Shown here: positions 42,512 to 55,230 of the stretch, piece by piece
Position numbering within the stretch: position 1 is the first letter of the stretch
Layout of the letters: every line of letters starts with the position of its first letter
Source: Anthoceros angustus
Lineage: Eukaryota; Streptophyta; Anthocerotopsida; Anthocerotales; Anthocerotaceae
Reading direction: 5' to 3'
Length of the DNA stretch: 64,000 nt
Assembly: GCA_010909165.1 (NCBI GenBank)
Contig: MU008152.1
Coordinates: forward strand, 186,001-250,000
Notes under the pieces: generated by a model
Database searches by the model: none
What the model was told of the DNA's origin: nothing
What the model saw: the letters and a program-made list of their open reading frames with translations, nothing else
Made by a program: the position numbers and the translations under genes

Positions 42512-45480
42512 ATGCGTTGTCTTAAGGTTGTTGTTGCCCGCAGCAGAATGTTCGATACCCTGGAAACACTTCCACACTCTCACTGGCACATCCGCTTCTT
42601 TAACCTCAATGACCACAAGGTCTCTCACGTAGGTGTGTTCCGTGTCCTCCTCGTGGCCTTTGTCTGCTTTTTGCTAAGGGCTGCATCCACTGCTCCTGAA
42701 TCGCACATTCCCACTTCTCAAATATCTCGTCCACATACCTCCGGACTTCTTCATCAACTTTTGCCACACAAGAGTCCATGTTCTTGTCCACAAGCCCGTG
42801 ATACTGCACTTGGGGCCATGCTTTGTTGCATCCACTTTGGGATCCCCAGCGCCGCATACACATCCAGCCCGCCACGCCGCACTTCAAACCTTTCGATCTC
42901 CTAGATAGCAACTCACTTCTAATGTAACGACTCGGTCCATGAAAGTAAATGTCTTTCTTGCATCCGCGATCGTGTTGTGGTCCGAGCTACAATCCTCATC
43001 TCGTCCTCTGTGAGTCCAGCTAGGACATATGCATCCATCCACTTGTACTCTTCCTTCAAGGTGGGATGAGATGACGGACCTTGCCTCGAAAGAATGATTA
43101 CCCCCAAGACGAAAACTGTACACACCTTGGTCCACCTTCTCAACGCCGAAATTGCTTTTGTCAAGACACCGTGAAGGATCGACTATCACAACCATTGGAA
43201 GACACCACCACCCAGGATGTTTCATCTTTTGCATCAAAGCCTCCACCCAAGCGAGATCCGCTTCTCACCGCCTCACACAGCTTCCTCCGTGGTTTGCAAC
43301 ACTTGATTGGCAGCTTCAAAGTAGACTCCCAAACTCGTTTGATAGCAATACCGTCCCTTCTACGTCCCGCAGACCGCTCTTATTGCGAAGCCCGCCATCA
43401 TCGTAGCGACTGCTACCGTCCTTAGCTTTCTCCACAAACCCGGGCGGGTTCATCCTCCTCTTCTTCTTCGCTCTCCTCCACAATTGGCTTCCTTGTTTCC
43501 CTTTGATTTCTTGGCTTTCCCATTGTCATGTGCACCACCCCGAACTGCTTTGCCAACAAAAGCTCCTCCTCTTCCTTCCCTTGCGACTTCCCGACGATGG
43601 GGACTCGCTTGCACCCTTCTACGATCCAACACCCGCTAGACCTGTGAGCAATCACGGATGGGGAGAGAACCTCGAGATCGCCTTTCTTGCCGCCGCCAGC
43701 CTTCCTCTTCGTCTGCAGAGCCACCTTCGCATCCCGATCGCCTTCCGACTCGCAAAATACCATCCGGAAATGCCTCATTGTCCTCACGCCCCCGTGTCCT
43801 CGCCGCATCCGGGCTTCCTTCCCTTTGCCGCGGATGAGTTATGCGCATGGGGGTCACTAAGTCCGCCGGCTCCGCTCAAAACCCGGACGTCCGGCCGGTC
43901 GGGCACATCCGGGCATCACCAGCTCTGCAAGTGACACGAATGCGCCGGGCTCACCGCCATGACCTCTGCATTCTAAGCCAATCCCAAACATTTGCGTAAT
44001 CTTTATTCCTTGGATGCTTTCAAAGTGATTGGTTGTTTCAACCGTATGCACCGTGGGTTGTTTCCCAATATTTGCACCGTAGTAAGCATACCATCTTCTC
44101 CATTGCCGGGCTGCATCCTTGCAAATGCCCTTGTTGGTTGCTTCTCGATGGTAATTGCTTCGCGCGATGAACGGTGGGTTGCGCGCAGAGATGCATTTCA
44201 CTGCACGGTCCACATGCACCGCCACGCCATCGAGTATCCCGGCGGATGCACCCCGCCTGGCCATACCGGTGGCGACCAAGTCGACCGCTTTAGCTCCACT
44301 AACGGTTTGCCTCACTCCTTCTAAACAAATTTGGTGTATAACCTTGTGGAACACAATGTACCCATCATTGGCTCTCAACCGCAGCAGTTCCTCACGGACA
44401 CCTCCTACCGGCAAGACAGGTCAAAAGTCTTGATCGCAGATGAGTAGACGCGAACGACATTGGGGTCGTTTAAGCCGTGGTCTTTCGGTGCACAGGAAAA
44501 TTACGTACCCCTGGTCATTCTTCTCAACGAATCGTGAATGTAATCGCCCCGACATGAAGACTTTGAACTGGACCGTGGTGCACCCATAATGTACACATAC
44601 ACCAATTGGCCAGCAGGACGCGTACCCGTGTCTTGTCCGAGATGTCGAATCTGAGAGTGCTCCATAAACAACTTTCTCAACATATCGATTTCCGCCTTGT
44701 AAGGACTTTGAAACGATGCTGCTGGAGTTGATGTGGTGGGGCGGGGTCACCACCGCCGTGTTCTCGCATGCCGGGGTCGGTCTGGACTCGTGCTTCCATC
44801 CGGGCTCGCGAATCAACGGCCTTACGCCGCGTTTTTTGTCCGCCGCACTCCTTCTCCATCGAGCATTGTTCCGCTTCTTCTTTAGAGGGCCATCTGTACA
44901 AATTGAGCAAGCCGGTCAACGCTCAAGGGTCTATGAGCACCTAATCGGAATGCAATGGTGAATCAAGAGCAAGAAACAACCTCTCCACTGTCGACCCCGA
45001 TGTCCGGCAATGACACCAACTTCGTGATGTACCACCCCGCACCACACTCCTATGGTTCGCATGGACAACAATACTATGAGAATGTGCCTCTATACCCGCC
45101 AGATTTAATCCATTTTTGGCGCCAAATTCCTTCAAGAATAGACGATCGCATGATGGCTCATGGCAACTAGATCGCGACCATGTGGACTCGCATGAATCGA
45201 TACGGTCAAATTGCAAAGGTGGTGGGGCGGCATTTTGCCAAGTTTAGCCGGCCGTGGCTCAATCACAACAAGGAATACAAGATACTTCCACAATATTCTG
45301 GTTTTGCCAATAAAATCGCCGCCACTTGCATAACATCCGACGCCCCGATCATGGCAATCATTTGTGGCATTTAACGGTCTTCCCGCCATGAGTCAGAGCA
45401 AATCTCACATCCGTGTTTATCGACGTCATTGCGGTCCAAAGATCCGAGATATTTAGAAGTCACATCTTAGAAACCTCGAC
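42512..45480 (-). other. Decayed, unclassified coding-like sequence
   Basis: Short minus-strand frames follow one another: KVDEEVRRYVDEIFEKWE near 42730, EYKWMDAYVLAGLTEDEM near 43030, KPIVEESEEEEEDEPARV near 43440. This suggests the remains of one long minus-strand gene or element that continues from the duplicated block. No domain is identifiable. The palindrome CCGGACGTCCGG occurs at 43883. Confidence 0.35.
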
Positions 45481-46228
45481 TCTATGTGTTCGACTCGAGC
45501 ACATTGCGACCATCATTGTTGGCTTGTCTCTGGTAGCACGCAATGGCTAACGACCTAAGCGTAGAGGAGGAGTTCTTTGATTTGGTAAACGACAGAATAG
45601 TTCCAGCTGATGCAGATCTCGGACATGTGTTTGAGTCCGAGATAGTGGACTTGGCGGCGGTGGCCTCGACAGACTTCCATGTCGACGACCTCGCACCGTG
45701 TCGATTCCATCTAGTAGACATTGCCGCTGCACCACCGAGTTGAACCCCGGACGTCCGGTGATGGCTTGCCCGCAGCACGGGAGGAACGTGAGTACATGGC
45801 CTTAGATGAAACGGACTGCGGGGTGATACATCGGACGTGGCCGATGGAGATTTGCTCTTGTTTGATCCTCGGATGGACACCAACGGGCCGCGGGATCAAG
45901 AAGAAATCGCGCCCATGTGGGACCGGGTGGCCGCGCCGGCCGCCATCCGGAGAGGCCTCGATATCCCACCGACGCAACTGGGCCCGACCCGCCTGCCTGT
46001 ACCCGGTTTGTTCAAGTCACCAGAGCGAAGAAATTGGCCAGATGCTCGATCCAAGTCCGCAAATGGGATTTCTCCGGCGCCCACTGGAGACAAGGTGGCG
46101 CCAACAACAAACCCATTTTGTGCGTCGCAGGAGTACTATCAACCTTGCGGCCACTGTGAACCACTCATGAGAACAGCACGGATTCTGAATCAGAGAGTAT
46201 TGCTGAGTCTCCGGATTGTGGTGAGATT
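45481..46228 (+). other. Broken plus-strand coding-like sequence
   Basis: A frame from 45543 (SVEEEFFDLVNDRIVPADA, VFESEIVDLAAVASTDF) breaks at about 45740, at a CCGGACGTCCGG palindrome. Overlapping frames then continue to 46228. Acidic composition suggests a coding origin, but the family is unknown. Confidence 0.3.
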
Positions 46229-46948
46229 GTGCATGAGATCGTGGATTTTGGATTGCAATATGCACTGGTGGGTCATGAAGGCACTAGTAGAGGAAGGACA
46301 CGGAGATCACATCTGGTACGCGACCCAATTGCACTGTTCGGAGATGTGAAATCACCTGACCACGGGTTACATTTGCCAGAAATGCTGCCTCCTGCTAATC
46401 CTAAGTCTAAAGGGCTGGAGTTGTATTCGTGGCGGTGTGTGTTCCACCAAGAACCGCAGCAAGAGTTGTCGGATCACGCTCGAAGCACCGTGAATCGGAC
46501 GGCCATGTGCGGACTCGAGAAGGCTGGCTGCGAAAAAGTGCTTAGGCCGGTGAAGGCAAACTCAAGTCGATCCGTGTGTCCTTTTTTCCATGACGCAAGG
46601 GAGCAGGAACAAGATTTACAAGACCTTATTGATATGGTGGAGGACGAGGAAACGGTGGTGGACGGATGGGTGAACAAGGTACCACATGGGAAGGTTCCGA
46701 TATGTGAGCATTCTCACGGTGTTCGTGATTGGAGCATCATGGTACGGAATGCTCAAACCCGAGTACAAAAGGGAACCAGTGTAGAGGCAAGGCTTGGAAG
46801 AATCCCAACTTCATATGGTCTACAAGTCGTGATGTGGATGGATACCTTTTCAAAGGAAATGTGGAGAGACTACCCAGAGAAGTATTCAATGCCTCGATAC
46901 ATTCACAAAGGAGGAGATTTTCATAGAGTATGCTGCAACAAAAGCTAG
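46229..46948 (+). CDS. 239-residue ORF of unknown function
   Basis: The longest clean frame in the 38-52 kb region. It contains IVDFGLQYALVGHEGTSRG, SVCPFFHDAREQEQDLQ, LIDMVEDEETVVDGWVNK and VVMWMDTFSKEMWRDY. Codon use and composition look genuine, and the upstream frame could extend it. I recognise no domain. It probably belongs to a repeat-derived gene shared with the broken frames on its left. Confidence 0.35.
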   Translation: MHEIVDFGLQYALVGHEGTSRGRTRRSHLVRDPIALFGDVKSPDHGLHLPEMLPPANPKSKGLELYSWRCVFHQEPQQELSDHARSTVNRTAMCGLEKAGCEKVLRPVKANSSRSVCPFFHDAREQEQDLQDLIDMVEDEETVVDGWVNKVPHGKVPICEHSHGVRDWSIMVRNAQTRVQKGTSVEARLGRIPTSYGLQVVMWMDTFSKEMWRDYPEKYSMPRYIHKGGDFHRVCCNKS

Positions 46949-49900
46949 AACAATTACCACACATGTATGTTACAATATTTCGTAAGTGTGGATACGCCAC
47001 TTTCGGTCGGTGAAGATTCCACGATGCAACTGCTTTTCAATATGTCGTGAGAAACGAAGCGAAAATAAAAATGCGAACGATAGAGCAAGGTGAAGGCATC
47101 CATCTTAGATATGTGGTTAAACAACGGATGTCCGGTGATTGGCAGCTGTCTTTATGGGCAACCCAAAGCCCGTTTTAGGGTTTTGTACAAATATTTGCTC
47201 TTCCCGGTCCCAAGGAACGCTTTGCCTTGACCTGGACTTGTACTCATGGTGCGCCTGCCTTGTATGTGCGCATAACCGAGAGCTCCTTAATTACCACCGC
47301 GATCAACAATGTAAGGAGCGGGCGAAGATGGCGAAGCATCGCGTGTATGGCTCAACCGACCAAGTACATTGGAATGGCGATAGATGGTATGGATCAAAAA
47401 CCGAGTTGCCTCATTTCCGTAGAGTGCCCAAGGATGTCGACATCGCAGCCCTTGTCTCGCTCATGTGCTTGGGGTTTTGGTGTTTAGCAAATACATGCGG
47501 ACTTCGTACCTAAGCTTCCCCAATATTCTAATGATGATCCTAACGGGACAATAGTTGGTCCAAAGATGTTATTGGGAAGGCCACTTGCCTAAAATAAAAT
47601 TGTATAAGAATCAAGAGGTGTTGGCGTAAAGATGTTAGTGTCCAAGGGTATTTTCAAGAAGGTTAAAGTGGGCTTTTAATTGTTGGCTATACCCATGATC
47701 GATTGATCAAATGTTCTCCTGCTGAGCTGAGGCTTGCCTTGAGCGATACTCCATCGCAGAGAGCGATACTCCATCACCGAAGGAAGGAAGCCGACTTCAA
47801 GAAATATCCGTGGCCACCGGTGGTCCCTCAGAATATCTGCCGCACAATCACGCTTTCAACATCGCTTTAAGATAACTCGAGAAGAGTTGCCTAGTCACAG
47901 TATGTTACGGTTGAGGTGCAAGCATTTTCCACCGCACCGGACCCCGATGGTGGTGTGCACTGCTATGGATGGAGTACGAGAGGGAGATTGTGGCAGCGTG
48001 AGCTGGTGCCATTGCATGTGAGGGCGAAAGGCAAAGGGCAAAAGGAACATGCAGACCGCCTCGCAGTGCCGGGAGTGGAGGACAATAGGCGCTTAAAACG
48101 TCGATGTTTTTAATGATCAACAACTCACAGGGAAGCTCGGGAGGAGCAACTAGCAATAGCGGTGTGGTAGCCTCGTGCTCTCCTCCACGGAAACCGATGG
48201 ACATGGTATAATAGAGGAGAGCAGCACCCACAACAACCAAGATCCAGATGAAGTGGTAGTAGATGCATTAGCAAGACGATATTCGGACAAGAGCGAGATT
48301 TACAGTGCACACAGATCATCGCTAGACGACAACGTCTCGCAAAGACAGAGGGTCTATTGCGTAGATTGAAGCAGCATGATGCTTACAGACAGCGGATGAC
48401 CCGAGGGCCGTCCTTCGGGCCGGGTAAGGTTGTGTTGACCATGATGGTGTTGAACTGATAGCACAAGTGCATTGGTGGCGATCAAAACCAAAATGCACTG
48501 GACGGAAGGTACTGGAAGAGTGGGTGCCATGCACCCCAACAAAGAAGCCGGAGGAAAGGGAGACGGAACCCTTTGAAGAGGCATGTGCAACCCATCAATC
48601 TAATGGAGACAACAATTATGGGTTATGATTTTGAGCTAACGAGGAACAGGACTTTGAGCAAAGACACAATGGAAATGTTGAAGAGAAAGATCTTTGAGCT
48701 TCGAGCGAGCCAAGTGAGGAATCGCTTTGCTTCCTCCGCTTGATACCGCAGAAGTGGTGACGAACGGATTGATTCCGGCGATCTCGACAATGTTGAATCT
48801 TGATGCATCCGTTGATTATTTGGTGGACTTGCTTGAAGGTGTGGACTCGTGAGGAGCCGATCGCAACCCACCTAGGATTCTAAATTTTGAGGTTGGCCAG
48901 ATAGAATCATGAAGTCTCGCATGCCGACTTAGCAAGGATGTAACCAAAGGTTTTTGTCCGGGTTGCACCGACGTGCGGGTCACGTTGATGCCGGACCGGA
49001 TGTCCAGGTTGTTTGTTGGTTCTCAATGTATGGAAGGCATGATTCTGCTCACCAGATAGCTTGTTTGGCGCTTGATGGGAACGGGGAACCCCGATCGGTT
49101 GAACGGGGAAACCCCGATCGTGGTTCGGGCTTCAAGGCTTGGATGCGAGGGAGCGGTGTGAAGGAGGTTGATTAAACCCCAAACCGGCGGTGTTCGCCCC
49201 TTACTCTCCTACTCCAATTACTTCCCATGTTCGCCCACCTTTACGGTTTATGCTTGAGTGTGGATGCTGTTGCCTCCGCAGCGCCGCTCACTGGAGGTGA
49301 GGCGTTGCGGGTAATAAATCCAGGGAAGGGGCTTGTTCGCGCGACGCGCGTTGGGTCGACAAGAAGACGACCGTGGTGCAAGGCACGCTTTTCCGCAATC
49401 CGTGAGTGCATGGGAGTTGCACACATGGCATGTTGCCTTTTCCTCCACTCGCTCGCCCCTGCACTGACCAGTTGGCCATCCTAGTTGCTATTGCAGCTGA
49501 ACCGATGCGGGGTTATGGCGAGGTGCCGAGCCCACTATCACCGCATGCAATCGAGGAACCGTGCGCGCCATCGTGCTTTTCGTGTGTTGGTGTTCGTGCG
49601 CAGAGGTTGCACCGTGAATAATGAGGACGAGGAGTGGTTGATACGCCCCCCCGTGATCAAGCGGACATCCAGCAAAGAGGGCCGGGAGGAGGTCCTCGAC
49701 GCAGTGCGGCGTGGCCGGCAAGAGGGAGGAATCCTCCTGCCTGAGGAAACCTCGCTGTGTGGCACCTGCCATCCCGAACGCCGCTTGGTTTCAAGGGGAG
49801 GTGGGATCCGAGTTCTTGCGCGAGCCTGAGGGGAGTGGACACCTCCTGAGAACCCCGAGATGAGGAACCGCGAGATATCTCTCGTGTCCCATGGCTGGGA

Positions 49901-51146
49901 GGAGCCGACGGCAAGAGGAGCCTTCGCAGCCAGCCCTACTCGCAGTTGAAGGCTGAAAATCGGAGCTTTCCTGTGAGGAGAAGGAGGTCAAGATGCGTGT
50001 GGTCTCGCGAGGCGGCGAGAGGGAGCTGGCCTTGTGATGGCGGGGCGCCGCCAAAGCATCGGCAAGTGGAAGGAGCTTCCGTGAAGACCGCGGTGATAAC
50101 GCCACATGTGCATGCGTTTTTCCTCCTCCGGATGCCTTTGTATGCGCGCCAGCTTGGTCTTGTGCATGATGAGTCAAAGTGCATTGGTGTATGCATCGTG
50201 TTCGTGACGGGAGGTGTACAACAGAGATTAGGATTTTGACAAGTTTTGGGTAGGCACATGAGACATTTTAAAGCTTTCCTTTGTTCACATAGGAACTTTC
50301 TTAGTTATGTGGGACTGAGTTGAGGGTGAGCTCAAGGAGCTCCATGGACGTTATGTTCACGCTGATTGTGTGTGTGTGAGGTTAGGCTTGGGATGTTTGG
50401 ATCACCATGCATTCGATACTTGTCTGTCTTCGTCCATTAGACGCTTGCTTATCGATGCATGCGAGATGCGGAACGCGCTTACCAAGTGGATAAGTAAGTC
50501 TTTCGAAGGCAAGAGGAGGGTCGTGCCGGACGTCCGGCCACGGCAGCTACCGGAAACGGATATTACTTGCTCCTCATGCTTTCTATTCCATACGATTCCG
50601 AAAAGTGTGGATATGTTGGTTTGAAATTACTAGGATATTTATACTGAAATTCGAGCCTGCCTTGGAACACGATTTTTCTAAATAGCATTGGCGGTATGTT
50701 TGCCTAACCGATGTATAAAATAGCCTTCATCATTATTGTTGGTCAAGGGCGGGTTTGGAACGAGGCATATATTGATTACTAACGGTACAAATGTGTCGAT
50801 TAAAATAAATTGCCCGATGTGGCTGGATTTTAAAAAACAAATAAAAAGGCTTTTTCAACCGGTTCAATCCCAAGGAGCGAAGGTGGTCCATTGGCATGAG
50901 GAACCAAGAAAGGTGCTTTTCACAAAGGTGGGCCCATCAAGAGTGTGTTTGGGTCTTGTTTGGGTGCAAACCCTTAAAAGAGGGTTTGCTTTTCATTTTA
51001 GAGGTCAAGCTGGCTAAACGACTCGGGTCTCTAAAAAGTGGAGCGCCTCATTTACTTGTGAGAGACCTTGTTGGTGCACGTGGATTCTTCCTCGCGAGTA
51101 CTTGCATCAGACAAGGATCAAGAGAGATGCATCGTGCTCGATACTA
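46949..51146. other. Decayed repeat-rich sequence without recognisable genes
   Basis: Many short overlapping frames with stops and no consistent motif. The palindrome CCGGACGTCCGG occurs at 50526, and variants (CGGATGTCCGG near 47126; CGGATGTCCAGG near 48997) occur elsewhere. A short direct repeat GGGGAACCCCGATCG lies at about 49083-49120. Nothing here supports a functional gene. Confidence 0.35.
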
Positions 51147-51319
51147 TGATCCGATCCACAAAGCATCACAAGCTTGCTTGGTAGTAATGTATGCCAAGCG
51201 ATAGGTAGAATAGAAGAAATGAATTATCAAGTGAATAAACATGAAAACAAAAGGTATTTATAGTACAACGATTTAACCTAAATTGGTAGAGATATTAACC
51301 CGAGATGGTTACTCATTTA
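51147..51319 (+). repeat. Partial copy of the methyltransferase element's LTR-like end
   Basis: TGATCCGATCCACAAAGCAT through GAGATGGTTACTCATTTAA matches 32008-32180 closely. Both flanks differ from those at 31-32 kb. It is a solo remnant that confirms the left boundary of the terminal sequence at TGATCC. Confidence 0.75.
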
Positions 51320-52259
51320 ATGTAATGGTCCAAGTTTGTTATTCAAATTACGTATACTCACCGTTGGGAGGAGCCGCCCATCGCAGTAGCGTGAGCGCAT
51401 CATGGGGTTTTCAACTCATGCCATCATATCATGTCGCTAGAGTTTTCGTTTTTCCGAACGTTGTAGGTCATTGCTGGGCGAAGCTATGGACTTGTTTGCT
51501 CACCGTTAGTGAGCATTTGTCTCATGTTTCAAGTCTTGGCTCCGACCGAAGTTTTGTGGCATGGCGCTATCAGGAGCCTTCCTAACCGCCATCCGTGATG
51601 CGTGACACTTCTGCCTTTTCCCTTGCCAAGATCTGTACTTTTCACCATGTACCGGGAGGGGGACATGCAAGATGGAAATCCAAGCTCGCTATGGGTCGAT
51701 GTCACGATGTCACGATCCTTTGTTCGCACAACTTCACCGATCGCCTCTTCTATTGAGACTCTTCCGAGTATGGGTCCGGGTTAGCTGACCAATGGGGACG
51801 CAACGAATGATACCCGGGTTGTTGGTTCGCATCACTGTGACCGCTTTTGCTTTTTCGATGAAAGAGCTTTGAACTCGCAATGTTATGCGCCGTGACATTC
51901 CTTTGATCTCTTCTGAGCCTATCTATCTAAGAGACGCAGATTGTACGCAAGTAAGTCCCTGTAATCGGGCTATTGTGGATGTCACTGCCAGAACCGAGAG
52001 GTATGCGGACTTTGACCACGTGGTCCCGGAGTATCAGGATAAGTCCGGACCCCGCTCCGGATCAAAACGGGATAAGTACGCCAAGCAAGGTAACTTAGAA
52101 GTTGAGCGTGAGTTAGACAGTATACGCCACGTGGATGGTACCGGTAGACGGGCATGCACTGTGCAGACCGTAGCATTGCCGGGCGTTATAAGGTGTATTC
52201 ACGCCCGCTGCATCGCTGCACAGAAGGCCGAGTAGGCGAAGCTGCAAGGCAGAGTAAGC
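51320..52259. other. Unclassified spacer
   Basis: No gene, RNA or repeat recognised. Open frames at 51283-51585 and 51885-52235 have no identifiable domain. Confidence 0.25.
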
Positions 52260-55230
52260 CATGCAGACTCTAATAGTTAGGATAAGAGCCGCTCCGGGAA
52301 GTGCTATTCCGACGAGAGAAGCGAGGAGGTCATTCTTCCAACAACTTCAAGCGGGCGAAGCCAAGATTCTCCTCACGCCTGCATAACTCGGCCTCCTCGG
52401 GCTGTCTTTTGATCATCCCAAGATCCTTCCTTCAAGCCGCTCGACTGGCGAGTGAAGCAACCGACACCGCGATCGAGGAGCGGGAGATTGTGGAGCTCAC
52501 GCCAGAACGGACAAGGGAGTTTGGGGATGGGACCCAAGAAGCGGTGAGGTGTCGGAGCCATGGCGCTTGGTGGAGCGCAACATCGCCACCAAGCGCTACC
52601 CGACTTTGGTCCGTGGGCCGGAGGAGGCGGGAGTTGCGGGCGAATGGCACCGGACATTTTCGGTGCCTGACCTTCGGCTGGCCACCCTAGTCCGGAGTAC
52701 GCCGAAGATGCTGGCGCTGCCAACAAGGAGGTCCGATCCAAGAACTCGGGAGGACTCCTAGAGGTGGACCGGAGGTCCCGAGGGCGTATAACCGCCAGCA
52801 GAAGAAATTGGGGCGAGTTCCGCAAAGCCTCAAGGCAAGAGGAAGATAGAGGCGTAAGGCGGTTGCTGTGGACGCAACGAACAACCAACGGCCGGCGATG
52901 GATTTGCCTGGACAGAGGGTGAGAGCAAGGCTGTGATCATTGTCGCCCATCAACATGCTCACCAAGGTAGATCACCTTGGTGACACCCATCGTGTTCCCG
53001 CATAGAAGGGAAAGAGGGTGATTGGGGAGGATCATCTTCGCCGGTCAATCGTGAAGAAGCCGAGGTGCGAGAAGCCACCACCGCTCTGCCGTATCGCTGC
53101 TTTTGATTCATGTGGGCACGCTAACCTCCTCAAGGAGGGTGAAAGAGGAACAGCACTGGAAGGGCTAGCCGCCTAATGGGAGGGAGGAAGAGCAGGAGGC
53201 GAGGCCCACCGAGTAAGAGGGTCCGGGAGGAGGACGATCGAGGGAATTTGCATCATCCCTGAGCGACCTCGCCACCTAGGGAAGTGTGGAGGACATTCCC
53301 GCCTCTCCTCCCCGGTGCCCCCACCGAGCAACAAGAAGTGGAGGCACACAGGATGGGAGTTGGCGGCTCCAGCCCACTACCAGCCAACCCAACAACGACG
53401 CCGCCGAGCCCGCTGGCTGCTGAACCAAGAGGCGAAGATCGCCCGCCCCGCAACACCTGTGAGCCAGATTTTGCCTCGCCACCTGAGTGGCAAGAAGCGG
53501 AGGAGGTAGTACCAAGGGCGGAAAGGGACGCTGCCCAAGGAGCGGGAGGCCACTGCGCAGCCTCACCCGAGCTCTGCCCTGCCTCTCGACCGGGAGAGGG
53601 AAAAGGGCCAGCCCCTGACCCTTCACCACCTCCAAGCCTTGAGAAAAAAGGGAGCACCAAGAGGGCCAAGGAAGGTGAGGTCTGAACCTCAAGACTCGTG
53701 ACCCATGACTTAATAGGTCCCAGAGCCCAGCCTGACTCGCCCGGATCAGCATGGTCTTGACGGACCAGAGATGCCCGCGCCTGGGACTTTCTGGCATATC
53801 TCCCGGGCCGGAAGAAACGCGCTGAAGTTTTAGCCACCAACATGGACGATAAGCTTTGGGGGCCTCATGACAGAGAGAAGACCCAAGAAGTAGAGGCCAC
53901 CCGAGAAGGATGGTGGAACTCAAGGGCAGGAGGCGGCCCTGTGAGGCGTTGCATGGAGTCCCTTGCTTGAATCGAGGAGGGAAAACGCTGGAGGCGGAGC
54001 GAGATCCTGGACGGTCCAAAGAAGACCGATCCAAGATCCTTCAACCGGTGCATCATGAAGAGTGCGCAGAGGCCCAAGACCGGCTGAAGACCTCTGCAAA
54101 CGGAGGCATGTAAGGAGGCGAGGAGGGTCAGGGCGGCGAGAACGCGACCGGCCCTCGGCGGACTCACCACCAAGCCGGGCGAGTGTGAAGGCGGGCGCGA
54201 GGCGGAGGCTGGGCGGCGACGACCGGATCACTACCGACATGATCGAACCGGTGGAGAGAAGTAGCCTGCTAACCTCAAGGCCAACAGTGGCGGCGGAGGG
54301 CGCGGCGAGCCGCAAGGAGAGATGGAGGTCAAGACCCGAGAAATAGGGGACTCCTGTGCGCTTGGAAGAAGTGGAGGAGCGGGCGCAGGAGCCGGAGGAC
54401 AAGAAGGACACTGAGCCGCAACCCGTGACGCGAAAGCAAGGGATTCTCGGGAGAATCCAAGACTTCGAGGAGATAGAGCGCCCCGCTTGAAGACGGAGGA
54501 GAACAAAGGCGTCCAAGGAGTTCACGCCGCAAGGTCAAGTGAGAGCCGGAGGCCGTGAGTTTGACGGGATACCGCCCGCCTGGAGAAGGAAGTGACTCCG
54601 GAAAGGATGAACGGAGGGATGAGAGCGGAGGAGGAGCAGGCCGCTGTCCGATTGCGAGAAGTGGGGGAGCTCCATGGCCAAGAACTGGTCGGAAACGACG
54701 AAGGGAGGAGGAGCACAGCAACAAAGCAGCTGCGGAGGTGTCGGAGGCCGCCTTGGCGGCATCAAGGGAGTCCGCCCGGCCACGATTGGCAAGCCGGGCG
54801 CGAGACGGGCCAAGAGCCGGGACAACACGCCCACCGCCGAGCACCTCCGGGAGGAGGGAGTACGGTGCCCGGCCCATGTGGAGGAGGCAATTCAACAAGT
54901 CGACTGACTTTGCCTACTACCACGCTGGGAGCTTCTCAAGGCACCGGAGGTGTCGCGCCACCGCAGTGGACTAATTCCTGACGGCGAGGAGCGAGGAGGA
55001 AGGACCCGAGATAGCCTACCACGGAACCTTAGGAGCGCTTGACTTATTTACAGCGGCGGGCGAGTGGGAGCAGCAGGAGGAGCAGACATAGGAAAGGCCT
55101 CTGCCTAAGGTAAGCATCTGCACCCCACCACGGACGGGAGGGGGCCTGAGGGGTGAGAAGGGACGACTGGCAACCGAACAATGGAGGACTGGGGTGAACC
55201 AGAGAATCCAAAGGGGAAACCCAGTAGCTG
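52260..55230 (+). other. GC-rich decayed element-like region
   Basis: Strongly GC- and purine-rich on the plus strand, dense in GGAGG, GCGGAGG and CCGGAG. Plus-strand fragments such as ATDTAIEEREIVELTPER (52455-52510) and RNIATKRYPTLVRGPEE, then AGVAGEWHRTF (52570-52665) look like pieces of a charged retroelement gag-like protein in changing frames. Long minus-strand frames (for example 54034-53276) arise from base composition. No family is assigned; it probably belongs to the element whose possible LTR follows. Confidence 0.35.

Noticed and set aside
53253-54898. Several long overlapping minus-strand open frames
   Set aside because: They overlap each other in different frames, are dominated by Ser/Pro/Leu/Arg and arise from the purine-rich plus strand; no domain is visible.
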